DNA of 51,404 bases from Glomus cerebriforme (Eukaryota > Glomeromycota > Glomeromycetes > Glomerales > Glomeraceae). Each line of letters starts with the position of its first letter. The first letter of the stretch is position 1. The notes beneath the pieces are model-generated. The model saw only the letters and a list, made by a program, of their open reading frames with translations. It was not told where the DNA came from and made no database searches. The stretch lies in assembly GCA_003550305.1 (NCBI GenBank), contig QKYT01000674.1, positions 3,401 through 54,804 on the forward strand, read 5' to 3'. Position numbers and translations under genes: made by a program. Shown piece after piece: positions 9,511-21,204 of this stretch.

Positions 9511-11147
9511 ATGGAATTCATAAAGAACTTCTTTCGTTATAATAAACAGCAAATCGAAAAAAAATATCTCAGTGACGATGTATATGAACAAATAAGAAAT
9601 TTTAATCATCGTAATTTAACTGAACAACAAAACTTATTAATTGATAAACTAATATTAAATGAAGAATTAAAAGAACGTTATAAAAAATATGATTTATGTA
9701 AAGAATGTAAACAACCTAATATTGGTGATCATTATTGGTGTCAATCATGTAACGCTAAACGTTTTCAACAAAATTTCAAAAATTGGACAAGCGGAAATTA
9801 TGATGTTGATAAATTAATTCAAGAATCTCAGCTTAACGCAAAAAATAGAAATGAAAAATTAGAATGGATTGAATATGATAGATTTTAAAATATTGAATAT
9901 ATTACAAAGGGAGGATTTGGAAAAATATATAAAACAGGATGGAAGGACGGTCCAATAATGGGATGGAGTTATTATAGTAATGTATGGATAAGAGATAAGA
10001 AATATTTTAAAGATTATAAAACTGTTGTATTAAAAAGTTTAAATAATTCAAAAGATATAACAATGGAATTTTTAAATGAGGTAATCTTTTAATGCGTAAT
10101 TTAATCAACATTTAAAATGGAAACTAATTTTATTAATTATTAGATTAAGTTTCACCTGAAAATGAATAATTCACGAAATATTATTAAATTGTATGGCATT
10201 ATTAAAAATTCCAAAACAAATGATTTTATGATAGTAATGGATTACGCATATAATGGTAGTTTAAGACAAATGTTAAATATAGATTACGATTCATTGGGCT
10301 GGCAACAAAAACTTGCCATTATAGATGATATTGCATGTGGTCTTAATGATATTCATAAAGAAAGATTAATTCATCAGGATTTTCATAGTGGTAATATATT
10401 AAATTATCATCTTGATATTTATGTTGTTATTACTGATTTAGGATTATGCAAACCAGCTAATGAAAAGCGATAAAAAAGTATATGGAGTATTACCATACGT
10501 AGCTCCTGAAATTTTAAGAGGAAAAAAATATACACAAGAAAGTGATATATATAGCTTTGGAATTATTATATATGAAGTATTTAATGGATTACCTCCTTAT
10601 TATGATATATCTCATGATGAGTTTTTAGCAATAAAAATCTGCCAAGGACTTAGACCAAGATTTAATATTAAAATTCCTCAATTAATAGTTGATATATTTA
10701 AACAATGTGTAGATGCAGATCCAACAAAAAGACCAACTGCTGAATATTTATCTGAAAGATTTAGTCAATGGAATGAAGATTATTATAATGGTTGTTATAA
10801 TAGTGAAATTTTTAAACAAACTAAAGCAGCAGATGAATTTAATTATAAACAACCATCTTTTACAAAATTAGTTAATACTGAACTTACATACTGTACACAT
10901 CCTCAAGCTATTTATACAAGTAGACTATTGAATTTTAATAATTTACCCGAACCAATAAATGCAGATGACAAAACATTTATTATAATTTTTTTAAAATAAT
11001 GTAATATTTTTTTAATCTATTATTTTTTAGAATCTATAAAAATTGATTTTACTAAACCTAATATTGATCCTCAAGGTAAAATTTAAATAAAAAAAAATTG
11101 TTATTTAAATTAGTAATTAACTTTTTTTGTTATTTTTTACAGACTAA
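9511..11147 (+). pseudogene. Ribbon-type protein kinase gene, near complete but inactivated
   Basis: Exons can be placed at 9511-10080, 10144-11000, 11031-11075 and 11143-11147. The N-terminus carries CKECKQPN...WCQSC (CxxC...CxxC) and NWTSGNYDVDKLIQESQLN, the family signature. The kinase domain follows: KGGFGKIYKTGWKDGP loop, VVLKSLNNSKDIT (lysine strand), a hinge region VMDYAYNGSLRQML, catalytic loop LIHQDFHSGNIL (HxD retained), DLG in place of DFG, VAPEILRG, and SDIYSFGIIIYEVFNGLPPY. A TAA at 9886-9888 replaces Lys in DRFKNIEYI. An extra A near 10466 (GAAAAGCG) shifts the frame before VYGVLPYVAPE. Stops also precede ESIKIDFTKPNIDPQ near the end. All lesions leave the rest alignable, so the inactivation is recent. 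Confidence 0.85.
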
Positions 11148-11152
11148 ATTTT

Positions 11153-11273
11153 CATGATTAACTTCAGATTCATCCCATTTTTCCGTCATTTTTTTCATTA
11201 TTATCTCTAAAAGAATTATACCTATTTTAAAGCGTGGTCTTTCAATTCATAGTAAAACATAATTAAATTTTGT
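11153..11273 (-). pseudogene. Possible kinase C-lobe remnant
   Basis: On the minus strand RPRFKIGI is followed by LLEIIMKKMTEKWDESE. RPRFxI is the start of the conserved C-lobe segment of these kinases (compare LRPRFNIKIPQLIVDIFKQC in the 9511 copy). The bases upstream can be aligned to the codons for NLAxxxCxGL with several indels. It would be a tail-to-tail neighbour of the 9511 pseudogene. Support is limited to about 40 codons. Confidence 0.4.
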
Positions 11274-11638
11274 TCGCTATGCTCCCCATTTTTTTCTTAA
11301 ATAATTTCACATCGTTTAAAAATATTTTATAGATATTATCATTTCACTAAATGTTTACATATAATTACATAAATATTAATATTCTATTATTAAAACAAAG
11401 GATGATAATAATAATTACATGATATAATTTAAATCAATACTGGGTTTAATTATTCAATTCGAAAGTTTAATTTCTAAATAAAATTATTTAAATTTAATAT
11501 TTATACATTTCCGTTGACGTGTGCAATGACCAATCAAAAAGCTCATTGATCTTAGTTCATTGATCAGGTGTATAAAATATACTAAAATATATTATCGGTT
11601 TACTGCGTTTACTAAAAATTCTTAGTATTCTTAGTTTC
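11274..11638. other. Intergenic region with promoter-like 3' end
   Basis: CCAATCAAAA (about 11530) and GTATAAAATATA (about 11570) precede the ATG at 11639 at distances that would suit a CCAAT box and a TATA box. The rest is AT-rich. Confidence 0.3.
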
Positions 11639-11914
11639 ATGAGGATTAAGGTAAGATTGCTGATATTACTTGATAAGATACCATTATCTTTCGTAACACT
11701 TTCATTGATACCAATTCTACATTTTCCACTGTCTGTCCAGTTCCTTCATCAAATTGAGACACGATCCCAAATGGGTTCACCTTACCAAAAAGGAAACCAA
11801 AAATTCCGGTCATCATCAACATTATTGGAAAGATTAAATAATAACTTGAAGGGTACTTTTTGGTGTGAGAATTCCAATATCAATTCCTCTAGAGAATATA
11901 CTGTAAAGGTATAA
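11639..11914 (+). CDS. Hypothetical small ORF, possibly the exons of a spliced gene
   Basis: The 91-codon frame starts MRIK and immediately meets GTAAGA. A CAG acceptor lies near 11740, and GTATAACC follows the last sense codons. The second half (QIETRSQMGSPYQKGNQKFR, SSSTLLERLNN, FWCENSNINSSREYTVKV) has a protein-like composition, unlike the first half, which may be intron. I do not recognise it. It lies tail-to-tail with the Myb-like gene at 12147-13036. Confidence 0.3.
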   Translation: MRIKVRLLILLDKIPLSFVTLSLIPILHFPLSVQFLHQIETRSQMGSPYQKGNQKFRSSSTLLERLNNNLKGTFWCENSNINSSREYTVKV

Positions 11915-12146
11915 CCTATTTAAAATTTTGTAATGGTGTATAAATCAATGTTTGGAAATGACCTGGTAATTTGATAATGTCTCAAATCATTTGTCATTTT
12001 AAGTCATTTGCCGAACACCAATATAAATGTTTGGAATAAACTGTTCTTGTTAATCGTTTTTTTCTGAAAGATTTTGTTACTTTCACTTATAATAACAACC
12101 ATAAATTTTGTTTATTTATTGTTAATATTTTTATTTAAATATATTA

Positions 12147-13036
12147 CTAATTTAAAAGAGATTCAATAGAAATTCTATCATTTTGACTGTTGTGAGGGCG
12201 AGACTTATTAGAAGATGGAAGGAAAATCTCGGGGGATTCAGCTTTTCTTGAAATGCTTTTTTGTTTTTTTTTGTCTTGAATTCCAAAAGTTCCTTCAGAA
12301 TACCACTTATTAAAGTGATTATTCAAATCATCAACTAACCATTTCCAAGGAATTAAATCACTTGACAATCGATGGTTTCTAGGCCGTTTAGTAATAAGAT
12401 TTTTCGCATTATCCCCTAAAAAAATCAAGAAATATTAATCAAAAAAAACCCAAAAAAAAAACTAAGATAAATTTACCTACAATCCAGATCGAGATAATCT
12501 GTACAATTTTGCCCCGACGCTAAGATATGAATTCCAATTTCGAAACGACGATAGTCAAACCATTTTTTCTGTGATTTAATTGTTGATTTTTGATATTCAT
12601 GAATCCATTCAATGATAAATTGTTTCTTACAGTGATCGAGACATACTATTGAAAAAAAATGTTTTAATAAAAAAAATTTTACAAATTTTTTTATTAAAAG
12701 ATAAATTTACGTACATTTTGGATCAAGATAATTTCTCCAACTGTAATGAATTAATTTATAAAATAAAACAGAAAATCATTAATTTTAGAACGTAAATAAA
12801 ACAGCTTTTTTTTTATTGAATTAAAACTTACTAATTAGAAATTTGTCTTGGTGTGTATTTCGGCATTAATCTGCTAATTATTGCAAAACAATTATGTTGT
12901 TTGCCATATATTTTCATATAATACCTGATATTCTTATTATAAAAAGAAATATATATTAACAAACCAACTTTTTCTTAAAAAAAAAATCTTAATGACATAC
13001 ATTTTCATCGGATTGCGACATTTTACAATAGGACAT
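12147..13036 (-). CDS. Myb/SANT-like protein A, with an insertion in R3
   Basis: Exons (high to low): 13036-13001, 12932-12832, 12740-12715, 12645-12481, 12415-12147; 198 residues after splicing. R2-like repeat: NIRYYMKIYGKQHNCFAIIS then RLMPKYTPRQISN-YWRNYLDPK. The R3-like repeat starts CKKQFIIEWIHEYQKS but is interrupted by about 55 residues (WFDYRRFEIGIHILASGQNC, TDYLDLDWDNAKN) before LIPWKWLVDDLNNHFNKW. The third, DNA-reading helix of R3 (IKNFW in other copies) is replaced by GTFGIQDKKK. The C-terminus is RISIESLLN. It is an inverted duplicate of 31613-32530, with alignable introns. A DNA-binding role is inferred from the fold; without the R3 recognition helix, binding would rest on R2. 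It is apparently intact. Confidence 0.8.
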
Positions 13037-13135
13037 CTTGTATAATTCAAAGAGAAAATAATAATTTGTTTATTCGATAAAATTTGAGCGAATTAATTTG
13101 ACCTTTTTTTTAAAAAAAAAGCGAAAATGTAAAAG
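12147..13135 (-). repeat. Inverted segmental duplicate of 31495-32530
   Basis: The whole gene, its introns and about 100 bases of upstream sequence match 31495-32530 in inverse orientation. Similarity fades immediately after the stop codon. The pair lies about 18.5 kb apart. Confidence 0.8.
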
Positions 13136-13499
13136 GAAGAGAAAAGAGTCACTTGGGCACTTTTAAAATACCGGATAACCTCATTTTATTAATGATTAGT
13201 GCATCATGATTGTTTTCGGCTATTTATAAATAAGACAAAGAGTTTTGGCAATTAACTTTTCTTTTTAGATTTCCATAATTGGTTGAAGTGTAACGTGATA
13301 CGTTTTAGGCGTGCGGGTGTTACCGGAATAATATGTCCGGAATTCGTCCGGAATTAATGTTTAAATTTTGCCCAAATTTTTTGTGATCAAAATTTGTCTG
13401 CCCAAAATTTATTCGGAATTTTTTATGTGCAGGAATTTTGTCCGAAATCATATATTCCGTAATTTTTTACTTTTATTAGTCCATTAATTTTAATCAAAA
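13037..13499. other. AT-rich spacer with GGAATT/CCGGAA-rich words
   Basis: From 13310 to 13460 the words CCGGAAT, GTCCGGAATT and GTCCGAAAT recur and are separated by GCCCAAAATTT-like words. It looks like a degraded repeat or element end. No gene is visible. Confidence 0.4.
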
Positions 13500-14050
13500 C
13501 TAATTACAAATCGTCCATATCAAGGAAAAAAAAAATCAAAATCTAAGTTCAATAGTTAGCGATCGTCCCTAAACAAAAAGTAACAGAAATCTAAGTCCCA
13601 ATTGCTCCAGTAGCGTATAAAGAAATATCGTCTTCTCAATCGTCCTTAAGAAAAAAAAATCGTCCCAGCCTATCTAAAGAAAAAGGTTGAAATTTCAATC
13701 ACATCTTTCCGGATTGTACTTTAAAATTATAAATCAATTATTCCTAGCTGTACCCAAAGAAAAATAAATGTAATTTGAAAAATTCCAGTACTTAAATAAA
13801 TCAGAAATCAAAACATTTCCAATTATCCAATTATCCTTTATCCTTCAATTTAAGAAAAAAGCTTCAAATTGTCCCAGCATATCAAAGAAAAATTGAATAT
13901 CGGAATATTTAATTATTCCTAGCCACATCTAGAAAAAAAGTAAAGAAAAAAAAAGAATGGAAGCATTCGATCGTCCCAGATGTACCTAAAGAAAAAATAA
14001 ATTTGAAGTATTTAATTAATTTCAGCCATACCTAAATTAAATATGTATCC
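13500..14050. repeat. Degenerate tandem array with CGTCCCAG...CTAAAGAAAAA units
   Basis: Units of roughly 50-110 bases repeat the pattern (A/C)(A/G)TCGTCC(C)AG..TA.CTAAAGAAAAA (for example near 13555, 13640, 13660, 13730, 13870, 13915, 13975). On the minus strand each unit reads as a T-rich tract ending in TTTAG or CTAG followed by GT(A/G).CTGGGACGAT, so it resembles serial intron 3' ends followed by short exons. No long open frame is visible. Confidence 0.6.
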
Positions 14051-14914
14051 AATCATTGGTAGAACTGTAGGATTATAAAAATATACCCCAATAAAATTAA
14101 TTTTCATGAATTTGAAATTGAAAACAACTGTCGATCTTCGGAACGTTTCTTATTTTACGATCTCAACTATTATTAAAATTGAATTATATTAGCATGTATT
14201 TGAAGTTAAATAATCTAATTTCAGTAAGATAAAAAATTAAAGGTCAGAAATATATAATTTAATCTTACTTCATATCATTGGATAAACTTTATGCAAACTT
14301 TAGATATAATCGATTTGATCGGTAAGATATGACTTAGAGCAGCAATTCTTTATGGATCTGAATCTAAATAGCAGGTCTTTGACACCTATATTGATATGAA
14401 TATGAATATCAGTTCGTTTCTATTCAATAATGGGAAGAAGATGGAATGAGTAAATATAGGAGCAAATGATTTTAAACAGCATCATACAACGTATATACTT
14501 TTAATATACCATTCTCCCTTTATAATATTATTAATTTATGAATGATTTCTCATTGACAAGTGAGGAGTCCAACAGAAAGAACATCAAAAAAGAATGTTCA
14601 CGATATAATTAACACCGGACGAGAAGATATAGTTGTCGATTTTATTAGGTATCTGAAACATTTTGGAAATTTCATAGATATTAGGTATCCATTATAGAAA
14701 GAATTTCCATAAATGAATTTCATGCACATCCCATTTTGATCTGTGTAGAATGGAAGATACATCAACCAAAAGTTGGATATAACTAATGAAAAGAATGATG
14801 AAGAGAGTTAAAAGCACTGAAAATCTAAATAGAAGTCATAAGCAGAATAATAAATACATACTAAGCATTTTGAAGTATATTAATTTAATGTCCTATAGAA
14901 TGTTCGGAAATTTT
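14051..14914. other. AT-rich spacer
   Basis: No gene is supported. Short words GGTATC and ATTTCATAGATAT/GAATTTCATG recur near 14640-14730. Confidence 0.4.
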
Positions 14915-15112
14915 GTCTAGGTGTGTCCAGAAAATATCCCATACGTCCAGGAAATGTCCAGAAAATTGTAATATTCTGGATACTGAAACATTAGCTCGCC
15001 TAGACAGTTTCTGGATTATTTTAGAATATTGTAATATCTCAACGTCCGCAATATTACAATTTTCCGGACATTTTCCGGACAAACTGGACATTTTCCTTGA
15101 TAATTTACGGAC
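14915..15112. mobile_element. Foldback (long inverted repeat) element
   Basis: ATGTCCAGAAAATTGTAATATT (14954-14975, in two blocks) has its inverse with one mismatch at 15050-15071. Around this core, repeated TGTCCGGA/TGTCCAGA words extend the arms outward to about 70 bases. Because of the symmetry, both strands carry a similar open frame (KCPENCNI and ILQFSGHF appear in both). The frames are therefore a by-product of the palindrome, not genes. It is probably a MITE; the superfamily is unknown. Confidence 0.65.
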
Positions 15113-15223
15113 ATACTTTTTTTATGTCATTTCAAACTTATGTTAGAAACAATGCTTCAAATCGTCACAGATCAAATTACATATATTTTCTATAAAATAA
15201 ACTGAAAATTTTGTGAAAATTTT

Positions 15224-15466
15224 GTGCAAATAAAGAGAAAATTAGTATTATATTACAATATCATACATAATGACATATTAATTATCCAAGTAATTTACCC
15301 AAAGAAAACTTTTGATGTCGGAGATAAAACATGTGATATTGTGGCAGAAATAAAAAACAGATGTAGTTCAATTGAAAACATTGATCGAATCAAGCTAACA
15401 TATTTCTTCCGTGTAAAATGGTGGAATGCTGTAAATATACAGTACGAAAAAGATATAATTATATAA
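15224..15466 (+). CDS. Hypothetical ORF, 80 codons
   Basis: The frame includes VIYPKKTFDVGDKTCDIVAE, IKNRCSSIENIDRIKLTYFF, RVKWWNAVN, which is more protein-like than typical random frames in this AT-rich DNA. I see no recognised domain and no clear promoter. It may be an exon or relic of a larger gene. Confidence 0.3.
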   Translation: MQIKRKLVLYYNIIHNDILIIQVIYPKKTFDVGDKTCDIVAEIKNRCSSIENIDRIKLTYFFRVKWWNAVNIQYEKDIII

Positions 15467-16334
15467 AGTTAGCATGATAGCTTTACAAATATTTATTACA
15501 ATTTGATGAAATTTGATATCTAAATGTGTCCATACCTTGTCGAATAAGTTTAAATTTTACTGATCGAAGTGATGTATGGATATCCTGGTATCTATTGCGG
15601 AAACCTGGACAATCTCCATTAGATATTCAAAACATTTCAAAAAATGAAAATTTCATAAGTGTACATCACGGAAATTGGACAAGTTTCCATAGGATATTCT
15701 TAGTATAAAAAACTATGTTGAAACTTGAACTATATCTCCTCGATCAATGGATTGTGAGATATCTGTACAAAAAAAGTACATCTTTATACATGTAAAAAAA
15801 AGTCGAAGTATTATTATAAAAAAGTTGAATAAAAATTCATACAATTTAAATTTTAAATAATCCATACCATCAATCAACCTTCTAAAACATCAAAGTAATA
15901 AAAGTAATGATTGCATCATGAAATGCTGTACCTAAAAGAAGAAATTTTGTTATAAATAATAAAAATCAAGTAAATGGTACATAATAGAAATTGAAAACAA
16001 CTGAAAATATACTGTTGTAACTAAACCCAAGTGAGAAAGAGACTGACCAAGTATATGAATGTATGGATGGTTATTACAATTGACTTTTTAGTTAAGTTTC
16101 TTATAATTCATAATTAGTATATGAACAATAAAAAATACTTATAATATTTGTTCTTTTTTATTCACTTTCATTTGCTTTAAATTGACACGTTATTATGTTA
16201 TAATATAAAAATTTTTGTTTATTAATAAACATAAAATAATTAAATTATTACAAAATAAATAATATCAATATATACAAATTTCCAAGAAAAAAAAAGGTAA
16301 TATCTTAATAATGAATTAATTAATAATAAATTTA
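15467..16334. other. Spacer with an imperfect internal repeat
   Basis: GGAAACCTGGACAATCTCCA TTAGATATTC (about 15599-15630) resembles GGAAATTGGACAAGTTTCCA TAGGATATTC (about 15670-15700). The surrounding 60-codon frame looks like repeat sequence rather than a gene. The rest is AT-rich. Confidence 0.4.
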
Positions 16335-17102
16335 TTAAGGTTTCATTTTATATAGATCATTAAATTTAGGAACAAAATAAGGTTCTAAAGGTGATAATGT
16401 AGTAGGAAAGTTTCTCTGTTTATATGTCGCATCATCATGAAGAGGTTTAGGAAGTTGTAAATGAGGATCCTTTAAAATATATTTATCTTTTCTCAATTTT
16501 GCATACCAAAATTTTTTTAAATCATTTTCGGAGCGGACTTTATGAAAATGTTTTTTCAACTCGAGACGAATTTCTTTCCAATGAATAATATCATCGATAC
16601 CAGTTTGATTTTTATGAATCCATTTGGTTATGAATTCTTTTTCGTTTTCTTCTAATGGTAAATGACATACTATAATATGAAAGAAATAATAATATTTATG
16701 TTGAATAATTATTCTTTTTCTTTTAATAAAAATTTGGTTAAATAATAATTACACTTACATTTAGGATCAAGGAAGTTTCTCCACCTAAATTAATTTTTAA
16801 CGTGTATTTTTAAGAGTAAGGAAAAGTGAAAATTTTGATTATTAAAAATTACAACTTACCTATTAGACAGTTGTTTTGGCGAATACTTTGGCATCAAATT
16901 ACTAATTATTATAAAACGATTAGGATGATGTCCATACTCTTTCATGTATTTCTCGACGAGAGCATTGCTCTACAACAAAGAAAAAGAACATCTTTAATAG
17001 GAACGACGAGTCTCAATTTTCTTAAAAGTTCATCTAAAAAAAAAATAAAAATAGAATAGAATAGAATAGAATACATACTTCATCATCAAATAATTTTTTC
17101 AT
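16335..17102 (-). CDS. Myb/SANT-like protein B
   Basis: Exons (high to low): 17102-17079, 16969-16860, 16784-16759 (26 nt), 16669-16335; 164 residues. R2-like repeat: SNALVEKYMKEYGHHPNRFI then IISNLMPKYSPKQLSN-RWRNFLDPK. R3-like repeat: LEENEKEFITKWIHKNQ, IIHWKEIRLELKKHFHK, VRSENDLKKFWYAKLRKDK, so the third helix is present. The C-terminal tail is proline-rich (PHLQLPKPLHDD, LSPLEPYFVPKF) and lacks the SLLN ending. In plus-strand sequence, donors are GTATGT, GTAAGT and GTAAGT; acceptors are TTGTAG, AG and AG. The family fold suggests a sequence-specific DNA-binding nuclear protein. This is inference from the sequence; no target is suggested. Confidence 0.85.
17050..17074. repeat. Pentanucleotide microsatellite (AATAG)n
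   Basis: About four to five copies of ATAGA/GAATA lie in intron 1 of Myb-like gene B, immediately next to its donor site. Confidence 0.8.
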
Positions 17103-20100
17103 AATGTAAAAAAAAATTTATTTTTATTCTTCAAAAAGAGAAAAATTTTCATTTAAAACAAGAAGGAATGAAGGAAAAATAATTCGTTTACCGTTTTTCA
17201 AAAATTTCAAACAATTTACAACATTTCCCCTGTATAATTTTCTGGTTAGTCCCGTTCAATTCCGGATAGAGGTTTTTTTTTAATTTTTCATAAGGAAAAA
17301 GATAAGGAGAATAATGTTACCCAAGATAATATCTTATCATTTAATATTTTATACTTTATATATTATATTTTTTAAAAAAACAATAATAAAATTGATTTTC
17401 GGGAGATTTAACAAAAGTGGAAAGGATACGGTTAAAGAAATCTCATTGGAAGAAGTTTTATAAAAATGATGCAGTGAGATGAAAAAGAATGCAAATAAAA
17501 AAAAAAATGAACCAACTATTTTTATAAATTTATTATAACGAGCATTTACAAATAGTAGATAAATAAAAGGAAACTTTATGTAAAGAACAAGATTAAAATA
17601 TTTGGATGAAGTAATCTAACGTTTGAAATTACATAAAGCATTATTAATTAATAAGGTTGTTATAAATTGATCTAATTAAGTTTTAATCGATAATGCATTT
17701 ATTCAAATTATAATCTAACTTATATAAGTTAGACTTGTTGCATGTGAATTGACATAAATAAAAATTTTTTTTGGAAGTTTCAATGAGTTAAATTTGTGAG
17801 AATCTGCAGATTTTATTTTATTTTTTTTTTTTAAAAAAAATTCTCATAAAACTGATTCAGCCTTCTTAAACAATAACAATAACGATGAAATCGTATTTAT
17901 ACCTAAATTTTACTTGAAAAAAAAAATAGAAATGAAGGTGGAAAATCGGATCGGCAATGATTCAAAGTTTTATCCCTTTTTTTCGTGTCGCCTAAATATA
18001 AAGTTAATCATTTGGGCTTATACATGTTCTTTAACAATTCTAGAAACAATTCGAGTATTACAATTTTTTATCAGACGAAATCAATTGTTAAATATGTGGT
18101 TGTAATAATTTTAATAAGTCAGATGTAACCTTATTGTAAGTTCTTAGAAAATCTTGATGGATTACGCATTGCAATTCAAATTAGGATTTTAATCGACTGA
18201 TCGCATAAATATTTGGTTCATAAGTCACACGTAAATACATTTTCTAATAAAAAAAAATAGAAATTGGTCCTATAAAACTCCACAAACCACAAACTCGTTA
18301 ATGATATATTTGGTAATAAGTTTACACAACATTTCTTTTTAATAATGAGAATTTGTTAAAAAAATGTGGGACCCTTCTATTATTTCAAAGGACTGTGATG
18401 TTTAATATTAATTAATAAATACTTATATATCAAAATGTTGAATAAACTAAACAATAAACTAACTAAACATATTATTCTAAAATAAGAAACATTTACGGAA
18501 AAAATAAGGAGTGAGGGTTAGATTTTTCCGATTATTATTATTCTATACAATTATGACTTTTATTATGATTTGTGGCTGAGCTACAGTACATTTCTCGTTT
18601 ATAATTTTTATATAAATAATTTTTAATATATGATGTTATCAGTTATGAAATACGATGATTTACGCTATATATATCATCAAATGTTTGAGGCATTGTAACT
18701 AAAAATTTCTTTTTCTTTCACGGTTGTGAAGTGATCGACATGCAAATATGCCAAGATTTAATCATATTTAGGAATTTAGGATTCATATTAAGTTTTATAT
18801 TGGTATGACAAATGTTAATTTAAAGAAATTATTTGAACATCGTTTGCATTTGCCAAAATTTTTTTATTTTTAAAAAATCTTAATTCTGGCTAAAGAAATC
18901 GTTAAATGTTGTTAATACATGAACGTCAATAGATTTGATGTAATAAACCTATGGAAATTATATCACGTTCACATTGATTTAAACAGTGGTAATTATTTTC
19001 GTTTACTGCGGAAATCCAATTCGGACCAGCCTGAGATACTGTATATTCGAATTTGATCTGAGTGTAACTTGAATTTGGATCGACTCGATTGTTAAGATTT
19101 TGATTGGTCAGATTTTATAATAAAGAGGATACTTAAATTTTATATATTATATTTTTAGTTATTATTTATTAAAATTGTAGATATTATATATAAATTTTTT
19201 ACTTTAATTAAATGGGTGGTACTGTTAACTGTTATCATGAACCAATGTTTATATTGGATGGGACACAAAAAAAATAATTGGATGAGTAAAGACCACGTAG
19301 CGTCATAACAACCATTCCTGTTTAATAATTAGGGTTTTATTTACTAATAACGTAATCAAATTTAAAATAGAAATCAAATGTCGTTATCAGCAGATGGTTA
19401 GTCCGATTAATGTATTGTATAAATGTATAAAATTTTTTTTTAATATAATGAAAATAGATTGAATAATTGTCATATATCCCTTGTATTTTGTTTCATTTAA
19501 AATGAGGTTATATATTTTTTTAGGAGAAATAAACTCCTAATTTGTTTGACATTTGTTATAACAATATTTAACGTTTAGAAAGCAATTTCTTTGTTAAAAA
19601 TAAAATTAAATGATAATCAAAATTGTTATTTATTAATTTAACTCTAAATTTTGAATTCTTAAAATTTGATTCTTTCCTTAACGTATTTATTGAAACTTCT
19701 TATTTCTCATAATAATTTACAATATATTAATTTTTTTATGAATAATGTCAGGGGCTTTCTTTTCTTTTTTTTTTTTGTGAGACGTTATAACACCCTTGTT
19801 TTTGAGAAAAAGACGAAAAGATGACAAAGTTTTTTAACATAATTATATTTATAGAAAAAGAAATTATTGCTATTTTATTTATTTTCTAACATTTCTCAAA
19901 TCCCTTCAGCACCATTATTTGTAAAATCGTAAAAAAAAAAAAAAAGGATCCCTTGTCGATCGTAACACAGGGGATTTACTACCATTTATGTAAAGGATCT
20001 ATGCAAATGATTTCCTAGTTTATACATTAATTATTGAAGGATTTGGAACAATGAAAATTATTCAAAAGGAAACAATAAGAAAAATTATTATAACCCTTAT

Positions 20101-20319
20101 ATCATTTATTTATTCATGTTTAATATAAAGAAAAAAAAAAACGTTTTGGGACTGGGTCTAATAAATATAGAGGCAATCTTTGCATCAAGGATTTTTTTTT
20201 TAAAAAAAGAGTTCGTTTTTTTTTGTGGATTTATTTTTTTTTTTCGATTCAAAAAAATTAATCATTGTGCTTACACATTTTTTTATAATATAATTATAAT
20301 AATATATACCATTCAAAAC
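17103..20319. other. Long AT-rich spacer between Myb-like copies
   Basis: About 3.2 kb without a supported gene. It has T/A palindromic tracts (for example T12A8 near 17822) and a 63-codon frame at 17914 that looks random. The last 60 bases before 20320 are T-rich and hold a TATA-like run (TATAATATAATTATAATAATATATACC), which may be the promoter of gene C. Confidence 0.5.
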
Positions 20320-21204
20320 ATGCCGTTATTTGATGAAAACGTATGTAATAATTTCATCTTATATAATAATTCTTTTATCTTTTTATTAAAAAATATATAT
20401 ATATAATTTTTTTTTTCCTTTGTAGAGTAATAAAGTTATTATGCGTAGTATGAAAAAGTGGAAAAATCGTTATAATCGTTTTGTAAAAATTAGTAAATTA
20501 ATTCCAAATTATACACCAAAACAAATCGCTTCTCAGTAAGTTTATATGTTACATGTTTTTTTTTTAAAAAAAAAAAATTATTTTACATTTATTAAATTTA
20601 ATAAATTAAAAATTTTTAGTTGGAAGAATCATCTTGATCCAAATCGTAAGTATTCTTTTAATAATAATATATATTTATTTTTCTATTTTTTTTAAAAAAA
20701 AATTTTGTTACTTTTTCAGTATGTCGTGATTCCTTAAACGAGGATGAAAAAAAATTCGTTGCTGAATGGCTTCAAAAAAATCAAACTTCAAATGGTTTAA
20801 TTCCTTGGAAAAAAGTGGCCAATGATTTAAATAATCGATTTGGTAAGAAACATGCCGGAAATAAAATCAAGAATTATTGGAACGCGAGAAAAAAAAGTCA
20901 TTTAAGAAAGGCTAAAACTGAAGAATTAAAACAAAGATGTAGAATTGTTGAACAACAATATCGAAATATCAGATTTAAAGAACAAGATAAAGGAAAAGGA
21001 AAAATTAGATCTGAAGAAGAACAAGGGCAAGAAAAAGGAAAATCTATACCTGAAAAACAACAAGGAAAATCTATGACTGAAGGACAAGAACGTAAATTCT
21101 TTTTTAAATTTGTTTCTTCTGATCCTTTTATACTTCCTAAAAATCAAAATGAATATTCGAAAATTACTATTTCATCTCTTTTAAATTTTGATAATAATTT
21201 GTAA
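20320..21204 (+). CDS. Myb/SANT-like protein C
   Basis: Exons 20320-20340 (MPLFDEN), 20426-20535, 20620-20645 (26 nt), 20720-21204; 213 residues. R2-like repeat: SNKVIMRSMKKWKNRYNRFV then KISKLIPNYTPKQIAS-HWKNHLDPN. R3-like repeat: NEDEKKFVAEWLQKNQ, LIPWKKVANDLNNRFGKK, AGNKIKNYWNARKKSHLRK, the most canonical of the set. A charged K/E/Q-rich linker (about residues 125-185, with RSEEEQGQEKGKSIPEKQQG) precedes the C-terminal KITISSLLNFDNNL. Donors are GTATGT, GTAAGT and GTAAGT; acceptors end TTTGTAG, TTTTTAG and TTTTCAG. It appears intact. By fold, a nuclear DNA-binding protein. Confidence 0.88.

Noticed and set aside
14885..15146. Two opposing frames of 68 and 77 codons
   Set aside because: They mirror each other because of the foldback element's inverted repeats and have no independent support.
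20116..20406. 96-codon plus-strand frame overlapping the start of Myb-like gene C
   Set aside because: It is F/I/K-rich from T tracts and merely runs through exon 1 of gene C (MPLFDEN) into its intron; the spliced gene explains it.
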